DNA of 64,000 bases from Sandaracinaceae bacterium (GCA_020633055.1 JACKEJ010000007.1:372001-436000); one strand, 5' to 3'. Numbered from the stretch's first letter, positions 1 through 8,964 are shown. The notes: generated by a model from the sequence alone, not told the origin. Translations and numbers: made by a program.

Positions 1-270
1 GTGCGCGGCGGTCAGCTCAGTCCCCTGCGCTGGGTGGAGTCCCTCTCCACCTCGCCCGCCAAGCTGGTGCCCGACCTGGACGCCGGGACCCTGCGCGAAG
101 GCGCGCGCGCCGACATCACGGTCATCGACCCCGAGCGCCGCTGGACCGTCACGCGAGAAGCGCTACGCTCGAAGTCGTTCAACACGCCGCTGCTCGACCA
201 CGAGGTCGTCGGCGGAGTGTACCGCACCATCGCAGCGGGCCAGGTCGTCCACCAAGCGCCCAGCGCCTGA
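1..270 (+). CDS. pyrC: Dihydroorotase, C-terminal fragment (cut by window start)
   Basis: Only the last 89 residues or so lie in the window; the true start is upstream and the GTG at base 1 is not taken as a start. The tail has the amidohydrolase ending of class I dihydroorotases: a proline/Leu-rich helix, then G-x-L-x-E-G-A-R-A-D-I-T-V-I-D-P (the beta-sandwich return strand) and a closing strand with the segment VVGGVYRTIAAGQVV. The enzyme closes N-carbamoyl-aspartate to dihydroorotate in the cytoplasm. The next gene, 88 bases on, is carA, so the two probably form a pyrimidine operon. The metal-binding residues lie outside the window, so an inactive dihydroorotase-like subunit cannot be excluded. 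Confidence 0.75.
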   Translation: MRGGQLSPLRWVESLSTSPAKLVPDLDAGTLREGARADITVIDPERRWTVTREALRSKSFNTPLLDHEVVGGVYRTIAAGQVVHQAPSA

Positions 271-357
271 GTCCACCGTCCTCCACGCGAACGCGCGAGA
301 GCGCGCTGAGCACCCCGAGCGGCCTCTGCTCGCCCACCCCTCGACGCCCCCAAACCG

Positions 358-1503
358 ATGACAGCACCGACGACGACCTCCCGCCATCGCCATACCGCGC
401 GCCCCGCTCACCTGGCCCTCGCCGACGGAACGGTCTTCACTGGCATCTCGGTGGGCGCCGAAGGCGAGACCAGCGGCGAGGCCGTGTTCACCACGGGCAT
501 GACCGGCTACCAGGAGGTGCTCACGGATCCCTCCTACTGCGGGCAGATCGTCACCATGACGGCACCCCAGATCGGGAACACCGGCGTCAACGACGAAGAC
601 CCCGAGACGGACCGCCCCTACCTCGCCGGGTTCATCATGCGCGAGCTGTCGCCCGTCGTGAGCAACTGGCGTTCGAACAGCTCCCTCCACGACTACCTGG
701 TCAAGCACGGAATCGTCGGGTTGGCGAACATCGACACCCGCGCGCTGACGCGTCACATCCGCGACAACGGAGCCCAGACGGGCATCATCGGCACGGGTGA
801 CCCGGCCGCGCTCGTGGCCAAGGCCAAAGCGGCGCCCAGCATGGAGGGGCTGGATTTGACGGGGAACGTCACCACGGCCGAGCGCTACACGTGGAGCACG
901 TCGGGCGCGCCCTGGACGACCCAGGCAGCGGACGCCGCGCTGCACGTCGTGGCGCTGGACTTCGGGGTCAAGCGCAACATCCTGCGCTGCCTGGTGGACG
1001 CTGGGTGCAGGGTCACGGTGGTGCCAGCGCGCACTTCGGCGGCCGACATCCTCGCGCTGAAGCCAGACGGGGTGTTCCTGAGCAACGGCCCTGGGGACCC
1101 GGCTGCGGCGACGTACGCCATCGAAACGATTCAGGAGCTCATCGGCAAGACGCCGCTCTTCGGCATCTGCCTGGGGCACCAGCTGCTGGGGCTGGCCCTG
1201 GGCTGCAAGACCTACAAGCTCAAGTTCGGGCACCGTGGGCTCAACCAGCCCGTCAAAGACCTCTCCACGGGCCGCATCGAGATCACCACACAGAACCATG
1301 GCTTCTGCGTCGATGTCTCGTCCATGGCGGGCAAGTGCACCATGACCCACGTGCACCTCAACGACGGCACCTGTCAGGGGTTCGAGCACACGGAGACCGG
1401 GGCCTTCGCGGTGCAGTACCACCCCGAGGCGGCCGCTGGCCCGCACGACTCACGCTACCTGTTCGAGCGCTTCGTGCAGCGCATGAACGCCGCGCGCGCA
1501 TGA
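358..1503 (+). CDS. carA: Carbamoyl-phosphate synthase small (glutaminase) subunit
   Basis: 381 residues, the usual length for CarA. It hydrolyses glutamine and passes ammonia to CarB for carbamoyl phosphate, feeding pyrimidine and arginine synthesis. The N-terminal CPSase domain has GEAVFTTGMTGYQEVLTDPS (about residues 39-58). The C-terminal class I glutamine amidotransferase domain has nucleophile Cys271 in FGICLGHQ, and His355 and Glu357 in QYHPEA. ATG at 358 is the first sensible start; the family core begins about 18 residues in. It follows the dihydroorotase gene, and the next gene overlaps its stop by ATGA. carB is not in the window. Identification is firm. Confidence 0.97.
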   Translation: MTAPTTTSRHRHTARPAHLALADGTVFTGISVGAEGETSGEAVFTTGMTGYQEVLTDPSYCGQIVTMTAPQIGNTGVNDEDPETDRPYLAGFIMRELSPVVSNWRSNSSLHDYLVKHGIVGLANIDTRALTRHIRDNGAQTGIIGTGDPAALVAKAKAAPSMEGLDLTGNVTTAERYTWSTSGAPWTTQAADAALHVVALDFGVKRNILRCLVDAGCRVTVVPARTSAADILALKPDGVFLSNGPGDPAAATYAIETIQELIGKTPLFGICLGHQLLGLALGCKTYKLKFGHRGLNQPVKDLSTGRIEITTQNHGFCVDVSSMAGKCTMTHVHLNDGTCQGFEHTETGAFAVQYHPEAAAGPHDSRYLFERFVQRMNAARA

Positions 1504-1892
1504 CACGCTGGCGACGCCCCCTGCGTGAGCTCGGGTGCCTCGCCGCGACCCTCGTCATGTGCAGCCTCTTTGCAGGGTGCCGCGCGCATGTGCCCGTGCC
1601 CGATGCGCGAAACCCCGTTACCCAGGGGGTGGCGCCGGGCTGCCTCACCGTCGAGAACCGCCTGCCGGATCTCGTGTGCTACGCCTACGTGAGCCAGAGC
1701 GAGCGCGACTGGGGGGACGACCGCCTTGGCCCCGCCGAGACCATCGATCCCGGCAGCGCACGCCACTTCCACGTGGGCGAAGGTACGTTCCGCGTGCGGC
1801 TCGAGGACTGCTCGCGGCGCGCGGTGTACCAACGGGACGCCATCGCCGTCGGGACAGAAGGCGCAGCTGTACGCCTGTTCTTCCGCGAGTAA
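1500..1892 (+). CDS. Small putative lipoprotein
   Basis: 130 residues starting at the ATG that overlaps the carA stop (ATGA), which suggests translational coupling. The N-terminus has arginines, a hydrophobic stretch and a lipobox LFAGC (Cys at about residue 26), so it is probably a lipid-anchored envelope protein. The remainder has two further cysteines (in PGCLTVENR and LEDCSRR) that could form a disulfide, and a beta-rich pattern. I do not recognise the family. The downstream gene is on the opposite strand, so this ends the pyrC-carA unit. The link with pyrimidine synthesis is positional only. Confidence 0.7.
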   Translation: MTRWRRPLRELGCLAATLVMCSLFAGCRAHVPVPDARNPVTQGVAPGCLTVENRLPDLVCYAYVSQSERDWGDDRLGPAETIDPGSARHFHVGEGTFRVRLEDCSRRAVYQRDAIAVGTEGAAVRLFFRE

Positions 1893-1984
1893 CCTCGGCG
1901 CCGGTCAGCACGCCCATGCGCACCGACGGCCATGCCGGGTGCCTAGGGCCGCATCGACCATAGGCAGGCCTCGTCGACCCAGGG

Positions 1985-3055
1985 CTACACCGGCGCGGAC
2001 AGGAAGCGCAGCGCCGGATCGTACACGTCCGCGACCACATGGCGGCCGACCGCCAAGTCCCCATGCCCGTAGTCGGCCGCGTACCCCTGCTCCACCCCGA
2101 GGACCCGCAGCTCGGGGTTCAGCCCCGCGTCTGCCCCCCACAGCGCGGCGGCGTATGCGACCCCAGACACCCGCGCGATCCGGTCGGCGGCCCCCGCGAA
2201 GAACAACGCTGGCGTGGTGACCGCGCGCAGCCCCTCGCAGACCTTGTCGTCTTCGACGCGCAAGAAGCCCTCGTCCCCCAGCCACTCGCCGAAGTCGGCC
2301 GCCAGAGCCGCAGGGATGCTCTCGATGACGTCTACCAACGCGCGCGGTGCGACCCCGCGCTCGACGTTGTCCGGGTTGTGGACCAGGCGGTGGAAGGGGC
2401 CTGGCAGGAAGTCGGCGATGAAGGCGAAGGAACGCGCCCAAAAGCGCAGCGGTAGCGAGGGCACGAGCACGCGCGGCAGCAGACCAGCGACCCGCAGGAA
2501 CCCGAACGGGCGCAGGACGCGGCCAGGCGACCCAACGATCACCACGCGGCGGACCTCGGCACCTGGGACGCTCCGACCGAGCGCGCCGTAGATGACCATG
2601 CCACCCATCGAGAACCCCACGAGGTCGACCTGAGCAGCGCCCGTCTGCACCAGCACTGTGCGGACCCCGGCCGGCAAGTCGTGGTCACGCATGGACCGAT
2701 ACCGCGCGCGACGCCGCTCGGCCCAGGAGAGGTCCGTGCGCCCACAGCGCAGCGTCAGCAACCACACGTCTCGCCCTGCGTTCGCCATGTGGCGGGCCAT
2801 GCTGCGGTCGGCGCGGACGTCGAGGTTGCGGTGACTGGCGGCGATGCCGTGCACCATCAGCACAGGGGGCGCGTCTGGCTGCGCGTCGTTCCCTCCCACG
2901 CGCCGCAGCTCGATCGCGCTGCCGTCCTCGGTCGGCACGCGGAGCACCGCGCTGTAGTCGAGCGTGGTCCCCAACCGTCGCACCCAGAACACCAGGTGCG
3001 CCCACCAGAGGAGCGCTAGCGCCCCCACGCCGCCCAGTGCGATGGCGTAGCTCAT
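1985..3055 (-). CDS. Alpha/beta hydrolase, membrane-anchored
   Basis: 356 residues from the ATG at 3055. A longer reading upstream to 3199 is Arg/Pro-rich and unlike the family, so it is rejected. One N-terminal membrane segment (about residues 5-22, ALGGVGALALLWWAHLVFW) precedes the hydrolase fold. The oxyanion motif HGIAASHRNLD, nucleophile elbow GFSMGG, acid in FFAGAADRIA and His in YGHGDLAVG are all visible. The LTLRCGRTD segment resembles esterases and PHA-synthase-like lipases. The substrate is unknown. The gene stands alone between convergent and divergent neighbours, and a promoter-like sequence lies directly before the start (see 3065-3092). Confidence 0.8.
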   Translation of the reverse strand: MSYAIALGGVGALALLWWAHLVFWVRRLGTTLDYSAVLRVPTEDGSAIELRRVGGNDAQPDAPPVLMVHGIAASHRNLDVRADRSMARHMANAGRDVWLLTLRCGRTDLSWAERRRARYRSMRDHDLPAGVRTVLVQTGAAQVDLVGFSMGGMVIYGALGRSVPGAEVRRVVIVGSPGRVLRPFGFLRVAGLLPRVLVPSLPLRFWARSFAFIADFLPGPFHRLVHNPDNVERGVAPRALVDVIESIPAALAADFGEWLGDEGFLRVEDDKVCEGLRAVTTPALFFAGAADRIARVSGVAYAAALWGADAGLNPELRVLGVEQGYAADYGHGDLAVGRHVVADVYDPALRFLSAPV

Positions 3056-3064
3056 GCGGCACCG

Positions 3065-3092
3065 ACTATGCCCTCCGCGACCGCGCGTGCAA
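3065..3092 (-). promoter_or_regulatory. Putative promoter of the alpha/beta hydrolase gene
   Basis: On the minus strand TTGCAC (3087-3092) and CATAGT (3065-3070) are 16 bases apart, and the -10 ends 9 bases before the ATG at 3055. Transcription would begin 2-3 bases before the start codon, giving an almost leaderless mRNA. Inference from sequence only. Confidence 0.4.
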
Positions 3093-3206
3093 CTGGGGCG
3101 TCCTCGCCGTTCGCGCGCGGCGCGCGGGCGTCGGGAGCCGTGAACGGGTGCCGACGGACCGCGAGGCCCCGGCGACCACGCGTTCCAAGGAGGCGTCACG
3201 CGCTCG

Positions 3207-4943
3207 TCAGACCCACAGCGATGCCCGCAGCTTCTCCATCTGCGAGCGCTCGTCGGACAACTGCACCAGCGTCATGCCCGTACCTGCGGTGAGCTCCGTC
3301 AGCGCACCTTCGCCCCTCGCCCGAGCCTCTCGGGCCGCTCGAATGAGCTCGGCGACGCTGCGCGTCATCTCGGCGTTGGCTTGCGCGACGAAGCCCGTGA
3401 GGCGCTGACCAAACTCGTCGATGCGCTGGTCGAACGCGTCAGCCATTTTTGCCGCCGCCTCCTCGACGGCGCGTGGGGCCTCGGCCTTGGCGCGCTCCTT
3501 GGTCTGCTTCTCGGCGCGGCCGCGGAACACATAGGCCAACACGGGGGCCGCCAGCGCCATGGCGCCACCCACCACGATGTTGCTCAAGACCATCAGCGTG
3601 ACCCCGAACGCGCCCACGGCGAACACGGACACGTCGTACGCCAGCGTGTTCACCTCGAGGTGCAGCTCGGGGCCGTCCCCGAGTGACTGACGCAGCCGCT
3701 CGGCCTGGGCCTTGGCGTCCTCGCTGACGAACGCGATGGCCTCCTCCGCGACGCGCTCGAGGCGTTTTGCGATCTCTTCGGTCTGCTCCTCGGCGAAGTC
3801 GCGGAAGCGCGCCTCGATGAAGCCCGCCAGGTGCGCCTGCAGGTCCTTCGCGTCCGCCGCGTCGATCTCGGCGGGCAGCGACTGCGCGAAGCTGCGCCCG
3901 AAGCTCTGCACGTCCGCACGCACGACGGCCTTCACGGCCGCGATGTTCTCACGGATGCGCGCCCCCCGCGCCGCGATGCGCTCCTCGCTCGCGTCCAGGT
4001 CGGCCTCGAGCGCGCCCAGCCGGCGCTCCATCTCGGACGCCTCCATCTGCAGCGCGCGCTGCTGCACCTCGATACCAGACACCAGCGTGTTCGCCGCGCG
4101 GATGCCCGCCTCGAGCCCGTTGTCGATGAGCACCCTGCCCCGCTCCTCGCGCAGGTAGGTTGTGAGGAAGGCGCTCAGCTCCGGCAGTCCTGAGTCGGCC
4201 GCACCCTCGAGCGCCCCCTCGGCGCTGATGCCGAACACCCGCGGCTCGGGCAGCAGCTTGGCCAGGTTCATGCGGGCGTATTCCAGCGCCTCGTGTTGCT
4301 CCGCCGCGTCCAGGAGGTCCATCTTGTTCACCACGAACACGACCTTGTCGCGGCTCGCGCTGAGCAGCTTCCCGACGATGAACTGTCGCTCGCTCTCCTT
4401 GAGGATCTGGCCCGCGTCCAAGAGGAAGATGACCGCGTCCGCCTTGGGGATGTACTCGTAGGTGATCTCGGCGCGCGCGTCGTTGAGGTCGTTCACGCCC
4501 GGTGTATCCACCAGGATCACGCCCTCCCCCAGCATCGTGTTGGGGTACTCGAGATCCAGGTGTTGCACCCCATCGGCGATGGCCGACCCGCCGACCTCGT
4601 AGTTGGCGATGTTCGCGAACGGCACGGCCTCTTCGCTCCCATCCGTGCGGACGGCGGTGGCGGTCTCCGACTCGCCGTGCCGGATGCGGTGGATGACCGC
4701 CGTCGTAGGCGTGACCCCGGAAGGCAGCACGGCCTTTCCCAACAGCGCGTTCACGAACGTGGTCTTGCCGTGGTTGAACTCTCCCAGCACCACCAGGTGG
4801 AAGCGCTCGTCACGCAACCGCGCGATGCGGTCCTCCTCGAGGCCCTTGGCCAACGTGGCGGCACCCGCGCTCTTCGCGAGGCGCGCCACGTTGCGGAGCC
4901 TCGTCAGCGCCTCGGTTCGGAGCTCGGTGTAGTCAGCTGCCAC
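3207..4943 (-). CDS. Dynamin-family GTPase
   Basis: 578 residues from GTG at 4943, with a GAGGT ribosome site about 5 bases upstream. The N-terminal large GTPase domain shows G1 GEFNHGKT (54-61), G2 threonines in SGVTPTT, G3 DTPGVND and G4 NKMD. A long helical, coiled-coil stalk follows (about 270-420), then two hydrophobic segments near 430-465 and another amphipathic helical region. This is the plan of bacterial dynamin-like proteins, which bind and remodel membranes. The start lies 7 bases after the stop of the M48 protease gene, so the two are almost certainly co-transcribed. A joint role in membrane or envelope quality control is inference. Confidence 0.9.
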   Translation of the reverse strand: MAADYTELRTEALTRLRNVARLAKSAGAATLAKGLEEDRIARLRDERFHLVVLGEFNHGKTTFVNALLGKAVLPSGVTPTTAVIHRIRHGESETATAVRTDGSEEAVPFANIANYEVGGSAIADGVQHLDLEYPNTMLGEGVILVDTPGVNDLNDARAEITYEYIPKADAVIFLLDAGQILKESERQFIVGKLLSASRDKVVFVVNKMDLLDAAEQHEALEYARMNLAKLLPEPRVFGISAEGALEGAADSGLPELSAFLTTYLREERGRVLIDNGLEAGIRAANTLVSGIEVQQRALQMEASEMERRLGALEADLDASEERIAARGARIRENIAAVKAVVRADVQSFGRSFAQSLPAEIDAADAKDLQAHLAGFIEARFRDFAEEQTEEIAKRLERVAEEAIAFVSEDAKAQAERLRQSLGDGPELHLEVNTLAYDVSVFAVGAFGVTLMVLSNIVVGGAMALAAPVLAYVFRGRAEKQTKERAKAEAPRAVEEAAAKMADAFDQRIDEFGQRLTGFVAQANAEMTRSVAELIRAAREARARGEGALTELTAGTGMTLVQLSDERSQMEKLRASLWV

Positions 4944-4950
4944 GGATACC

Positions 4951-5883
4951 TCAGGCTTTCCCGTCGGCGGCGCCCGGCGCTCGGTCGAGCGAGGGGTCCG
5001 CGATCTCGATGATGCGCGCGGTGCGCGAGTCCACTTCCGGCATGCCGATACCCCCTGCGCCCAACCCCGCGGCCCGCCGGTACAGGTCGCTCTCGGCGAA
5101 CACCTGCAGCGCGTGGATGCGCTTGGGCAGGTAGGGGTGTGTCGCGAACGCCTCTTGGTAGCGGCCGAGGTTGCCCCGGCCGTCCTCGAACTGCTCGAGG
5201 TACGCGTCCAGGTCGATCTGGGCGTAGAGCTTCTGGCTGCCGCACGCGAGCTTCAAGAACGACCGCCGCGCGCTGTCCAGGTCTCGACTGCACAGGAGGC
5301 CGGCGCGATCGCAGGTGATCTCGGCCCGGCGGGACCACGTCGCCAGCGCCACCTCCGCGGGCGCGATGATCCACCGCAGAAAGATGGCGGCGCTGGTCTT
5401 GAGCACGCGCAGCACCGTCCCGTACACCACGTGCCGGTTCTGGACGTGCCCCATCTCGTGGCCGATCACGAAGCGCAGCTCGTCGTCGTCGAAGTGGTCC
5501 AGCAGCGCGGAGTGCACCACGATGAACGCGTCGTTGTTGGTGCCGAAGGTGTACGCGTTGATCACCGGGCTGTTGGCCACGTACAGCTTGGGCAGCGGGA
5601 TGCCGAGGGTATCCGCGCACCCTTGCGCGATGGCGTGCAGGTGCGGGATCTGCCGGTCGCTCACTCGGAGCATCGTACCCAGTTGCTGAGCATCCATGAG
5701 CTGCGCGCTGGCTCGGACGACCGATGCGGCCGCCAGCTCGACCGGTCGGATGCGCTCGAAGGCCCGCAGCATGGCCACATCGGCGGAGAACGCGTAGTCG
5801 GGCGCGCCGCTGGGCCGCGCGACCGTGCCCCCTCCGGTCTGCGACCGGACGTAGCTCTGGAAGTCGGTGGGCTGCTTGGACAT
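4951..5883 (-). CDS. M48-family zinc metallopeptidase
   Basis: 310 residues. The zinc motif HExxH is present as GHEMGHVQNRH at about residues 139-149, with the third ligand Glu expected in the following helix region EITCDRAGLLCS, typical of the M48 (HtpX/Ste24-like) fold. A hydrophobic stretch after the HExxH (LKTSAAIFLRWIIAPAEVAL) may be a membrane segment. Segments such as YVANSPVINAYTFGTNNDAF match the M48 substrate cleft. It is the first gene of a two-gene unit with the dynamin-like GTPase. A TATCTT element ends 8 bases before the ATG. It could degrade misfolded membrane proteins; this is by family only. Confidence 0.88.
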   Translation of the reverse strand: MSKQPTDFQSYVRSQTGGGTVARPSGAPDYAFSADVAMLRAFERIRPVELAAASVVRASAQLMDAQQLGTMLRVSDRQIPHLHAIAQGCADTLGIPLPKLYVANSPVINAYTFGTNNDAFIVVHSALLDHFDDDELRFVIGHEMGHVQNRHVVYGTVLRVLKTSAAIFLRWIIAPAEVALATWSRRAEITCDRAGLLCSRDLDSARRSFLKLACGSQKLYAQIDLDAYLEQFEDGRGNLGRYQEAFATHPYLPKRIHALQVFAESDLYRRAAGLGAGGIGMPEVDSRTARIIEIADPSLDRAPGAADGKA

Positions 5884-6043
5884 ACGAGTCGAAGATACGG
5901 CGAGGGGCCAGTCGATCTATCCCGACAACGCCCGAACTCGCAACCTTGCTCCCGGATGTCCGCATTTTCCCTTACGGGCGTCCGCCCCCGCGGTCCCGCT
6001 CGGTAGCGTTGCAGGGGGCGCCAGTGTGGGTAAGGAACCCACC

Positions 6044-7099
6044 ATGGCCGGAATCACCATCGTCGGCACGGGGCACTACGTCCCGGGCGAGCCCATCCCG
6101 AACTCCCGCTTGGCGCGGGTCATGGACACCGACGATGCGTGGGTACGCCAACGCACGGGCATCGAGCAGCGCCACTTCGTCGCGGAGGGCGAGGGCGTGA
6201 GCGACCTGGCGCTCATCGCGGCTCGGCGCGCGCTCAAGGCTGCCGAGATGGAGCCCGAGGAGATCGACTACATCATCTTCGCGACGATGACGCCGGAGCA
6301 CATCTTCCCGGGTTCGGGCGGCCTGCTCGGCGCGAAGCTGGGCATCCCGCGGGTCCCTGCGCTGGACATCCGGCAGCAGTGCGCCGCCATGCCCTACGCG
6401 TTCCAGGTCGCCAACGGCCTGGTCATGACCGACCAAGCGAAGACCGTGCTCATCCTCGGCGCGGACGCCCACGCGGGCTTCATGCCATGGGACGACTGGG
6501 ACGTCGTCACCGGTGACGCCGAGCGGGAGATCACGCAGGAAGCCTTCGAAAAGGGTACCCGCCACCGCAACCTGGCGGTGCTGTTCGGCGACGGCGCCGC
6601 AGCGCTGGTGGTCCAGAAGGCCCCGGAGGGTGCCGGCTTCCTCGGCACCGAGGTGCACACGGACGGGCGTCTGTTCGACCGCATCTACATCGCCAGCGGG
6701 GGGTTCAAGACGCGCCCCTACTTCACGCCGGAGATGTTCGAGCGCGAGGAGCACATCCCCAAGATGCAGGGGCAGGACCTCATGAAGGTCGCGGTGACGG
6801 AGCTCAACAAGGTGGTGCGCTCGCTGACCGCCAAGCACGGTGTGTCCCTCGACGACATCGACTGGTTCGTGGCGCACCAGGCCAACGACCGCATCAACGC
6901 GGCCGTGCAAAAGGCGCTGGGCGTCCCCGCGGAGAAGGTCCCGAGCAACATCGCCCGCTTTGGCAACACGTCGGCCGCGACCATCGGCATCCTGCTCGAC
7001 GAGATGCTGCGAGACGGGCGCGCCCAGCGCGGTCAGCTGATCTGCTTCTTCGCGCTGGGCTCTGGCCTGAACTGGGGCGCGACGCTCATCCGCTTGTAG
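6044..7099 (+). CDS. 3-oxoacyl-ACP synthase III family protein (KAS III)
   Basis: 351 residues from ATG 6044, chosen because the KAS III core (AGITIVGTGHYVPGEP) starts there and upstream codons are unrelated. The catalytic triad is intact: Cys113 in RQQCAAM, His278 in VAHQAND and Asn308 in FGNTSAAT. It condenses an acyl-CoA with malonyl-ACP in fatty acid initiation or a secondary pathway. The insertion MPWDDWDVVTGDAEREITQ and the aromatic PYFTPEMFEREEHIPKM region differ from housekeeping FabH, so this may be a specialised paralogue. It stands alone, not beside fabD/fabG/acpP, and ends at a hairpin shared with the convergent gene. Confidence 0.88.
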   Translation: MAGITIVGTGHYVPGEPIPNSRLARVMDTDDAWVRQRTGIEQRHFVAEGEGVSDLALIAARRALKAAEMEPEEIDYIIFATMTPEHIFPGSGGLLGAKLGIPRVPALDIRQQCAAMPYAFQVANGLVMTDQAKTVLILGADAHAGFMPWDDWDVVTGDAEREITQEAFEKGTRHRNLAVLFGDGAAALVVQKAPEGAGFLGTEVHTDGRLFDRIYIASGGFKTRPYFTPEMFEREEHIPKMQGQDLMKVAVTELNKVVRSLTAKHGVSLDDIDWFVAHQANDRINAAVQKALGVPAEKVPSNIARFGNTSAATIGILLDEMLRDGRAQRGQLICFFALGSGLNWGATLIRL

Positions 7100-7102
7100 G
7101 TC

Positions 7103-7145
7103 GCGTGGCCCTGCGGCCGCACGGAGACGCGCGGCCGCGCCACGC
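7103..7145. terminator. Strong GC hairpin between convergent genes
   Basis: GCGTGGC (7103-7109) pairs with GCCACGC (7139-7145), and inside it GCGGCCGC (7113-7120) pairs with GCGGCCGC (7131-7138). The stem is about 15 bp with a 3-base bulge and a 10-base loop. It lies between the KAS III gene and the convergent CoA-binding gene. No T-run follows, so it may act as a bidirectional transcript-end structure rather than a classic terminator. Confidence 0.5.
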
Positions 7146-7173
7146 CTGCCCCGTGCGAATACGGCGTGGCTCG

Positions 7174-7614
7174 TCAGTGCCGCGCGCGACGGTGCTCCAC
7201 CATGAAGCAGCGATCTTGCACGACCGCGATGCCCGCGTCGGCCAGCGACAGCGCCGAAGCATCGTCGCGGATGCCCGACTGGAGCCACACGCACTTGGGA
7301 CGCAGCGCGAGCAAGGCCCGCACGTGGTCGGCCACGTCCTCCGAGCGCCGGAACACGACGACGACGTCGATGTCGTGCAAGCGCTGCAGGTCGCGTTCCA
7401 CCGGCAAGCCCAGGATCTCCTTTACCTCCGGGTAGTACACGGGGACGGGGATCACCTCGATCCCGACGGTGTCCATGTAGGCGGGGACGTAATACGCCGG
7501 CTGGTCCTTGTGGGTGTCTGGCTTGATCCCGAGGACGGCCACGCGTCGGGCATCGAGCGCGATCACCCCGACTTGCGCCGGCTCGGTGACGATGAGGGGA
7601 TGGGGGGATGTCAT
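7174..7614 (-). CDS. CoA-binding domain protein (YccU-like)
   Basis: 146 residues from ATG 7614; a TTG at 7623 is possible but less likely. It is a single Rossmann-like CoA-binding domain: VAVLGIKPDTHKDQPAYYVP in the first strand-turn-helix, VIPVPVYYPEVKEILG, DIDVVVVFRRSEDV and a C-terminal VVQDRCFMVEHRR. These match the small YccU/succinyl-CoA-synthetase-alpha-like proteins of unknown role that bind CoA or acyl-CoA. The conserved Asn-Pro-x-(Tyr/Val) motif of close family members is replaced by the HKDQPAYYVP variant. It is convergent with the KAS III gene. Confidence 0.8.
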   Translation of the reverse strand: MTSPHPLIVTEPAQVGVIALDARRVAVLGIKPDTHKDQPAYYVPAYMDTVGIEVIPVPVYYPEVKEILGLPVERDLQRLHDIDVVVVFRRSEDVADHVRALLALRPKCVWLQSGIRDDASALSLADAGIAVVQDRCFMVEHRRARH

Positions 7615-7746
7615 CAACCCCAATCATGGAGGCTTCGGCCGGCACCCGCCAGGACTCGGGTCCGGTGCGGCCGTAGGGCGCTCGACTGCCTGATGCGAAG
7701 GCCGGGGCGGGCGCAGAGGGGCTGCCATGGGGTGGCGGGGTGGCGC

Positions 7747-8964
7747 TCAACCGCCCGATGCGGGGGCTGGCGGCGCGGCTGGCGGTGGTGTGCCCGCCGT
7801 CGCGAGCGTCTCGGTCCTCCCATCTGGGTAGATGGCGACGGCCCAGCTCTCGGCCTCGTACGCCCCTCCCGGGACTCCGGCGTTCCAGTCGAGGTTGAGC
7901 CACAGCGGGCAGTCCTCGGCCGGCCGGTAGTGGATGCCGTTCACATGCTGTCGCAGCGCCCGGTCGCGCAGGTGCTGGTAGTGGTCGTCGAGGTGAGCGC
8001 GCACGTCCTCGGGATCACCGGCGAGGCACACCTCCGGGTACGCGTGGCCTCCTTCGGGGCCGCTCATCATCACGATGCGCGCGCGCCCTCCGATCGAGGT
8101 GAGCATCGCGGCCACGACGATGGCGAAGTCGTCACAGTCGCCGACGTACTCGTTGGTGATGGTCTCGCTGGCGTGCGCGAAGTACTCGCTGCCCTCCGGA
8201 TCATTGACGTAGCGCCAGCTGCCTCGCACGTGGCTGAAGATGTTCGCCACCTGCTCGATGCTGAAATTGCCCTGCGCATCGGCGGCGATGCGCGCCGCGG
8301 TGTTCCGCACGACCGGGTTCGAGCTGTCCATCGACGCCACCACGCGGTCGCGCGTGTGGACACGCACCGACAGCTCCTCGGCGCTGGTGGGCCGTGGGCC
8401 GATGGGCTGCAGCTGCTCCCGCACCACCCGCGCTCGCTCCTCGCCTCCGTGCTGCCACAGCCACACGCCGATCCCCGCTGCGACGCCCAACATCAACAGT
8501 GACGCGAGGATGCTCCCAGCCGACGACTGCCGAGGAGGGGCCGGTACGGGCCTACGTCCAACGATCAAGGCCGTATGGCAGGCTGCGCACGACAGGGTGC
8601 CTCCGTCGAAGCCCGTGGGAATGAGCCCAGTCTGACCGCAGGCGCCACAGATGTACTTGCGGCCCGGGATGCTCATCCCGAGAATGGTGTCGCCGGCCGC
8701 GCCACGGCGCAGGAACGCATACATGTCGGGGTGACCCCACGGAAACGACACCGCGCCGAGCCGGAGGTCCTCCCCAGGGCGGATCTGCAGCTGGGTGACG
8801 CGTTGGCCTCGGACCCACGTCCCGTTGGCGCTGCCCAGGTCTTCCACCAGGAGGGAAGCCCCCTGCCAGGTGAGGCGTGCATGGCGGCCCGAGACCGTTC
8901 CGTCGCTCAAGACGAGTCCGCAGTCGCGAGAGCGTCCGATGACGATTTGTTGGCTGTCGCTCAT
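7747..8964 (-). CDS. FHA - zinc ribbon - membrane - transglutaminase-like protein
   Basis: 405 residues. The FHA domain at about 1-90 has GRSRDCGLVLSD, SGRHARL and LGSANGTWVRG, and binds phosphothreonine. A CxxC...CxxC zinc ribbon follows (ICGACG and LSCAACH, about 104-133), then one membrane segment (about 148-167, ILASLLMLGVAAGIGVWLW). The exposed part is a transglutaminase/protease-fold domain with Cys in VGDCDDFA, His in GGHAYPEV and Asp in LNLDWNAG, so the triad appears intact. The tail is Ala/Pro-rich. ATG overlaps the stop of the M19 dipeptidase gene (ATGA), so the two are coupled. The FHA links it to Ser/Thr kinase signalling; the substrate is unknown. Confidence 0.85.
   Translation of the reverse strand: MSDSQQIVIGRSRDCGLVLSDGTVSGRHARLTWQGASLLVEDLGSANGTWVRGQRVTQLQIRPGEDLRLGAVSFPWGHPDMYAFLRRGAAGDTILGMSIPGRKYICGACGQTGLIPTGFDGGTLSCAACHTALIVGRRPVPAPPRQSSAGSILASLLMLGVAAGIGVWLWQHGGEERARVVREQLQPIGPRPTSAEELSVRVHTRDRVVASMDSSNPVVRNTAARIAADAQGNFSIEQVANIFSHVRGSWRYVNDPEGSEYFAHASETITNEYVGDCDDFAIVVAAMLTSIGGRARIVMMSGPEGGHAYPEVCLAGDPEDVRAHLDDHYQHLRDRALRQHVNGIHYRPAEDCPLWLNLDWNAGVPGGAYEAESWAVAIYPDGRTETLATAGTPPPAAPPAPASGG

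Noticed and set aside
163..1446. 427-residue minus-strand frame opposite carA
   Set aside because: carA is certain; the antisense frame has no recognisable fold or start context.
5972..7903. Long open frame on the minus strand opposite the KAS III gene
   Set aside because: Composition is Arg/His/Gly-rich with no domain; it is an antisense shadow typical of GC-rich DNA.
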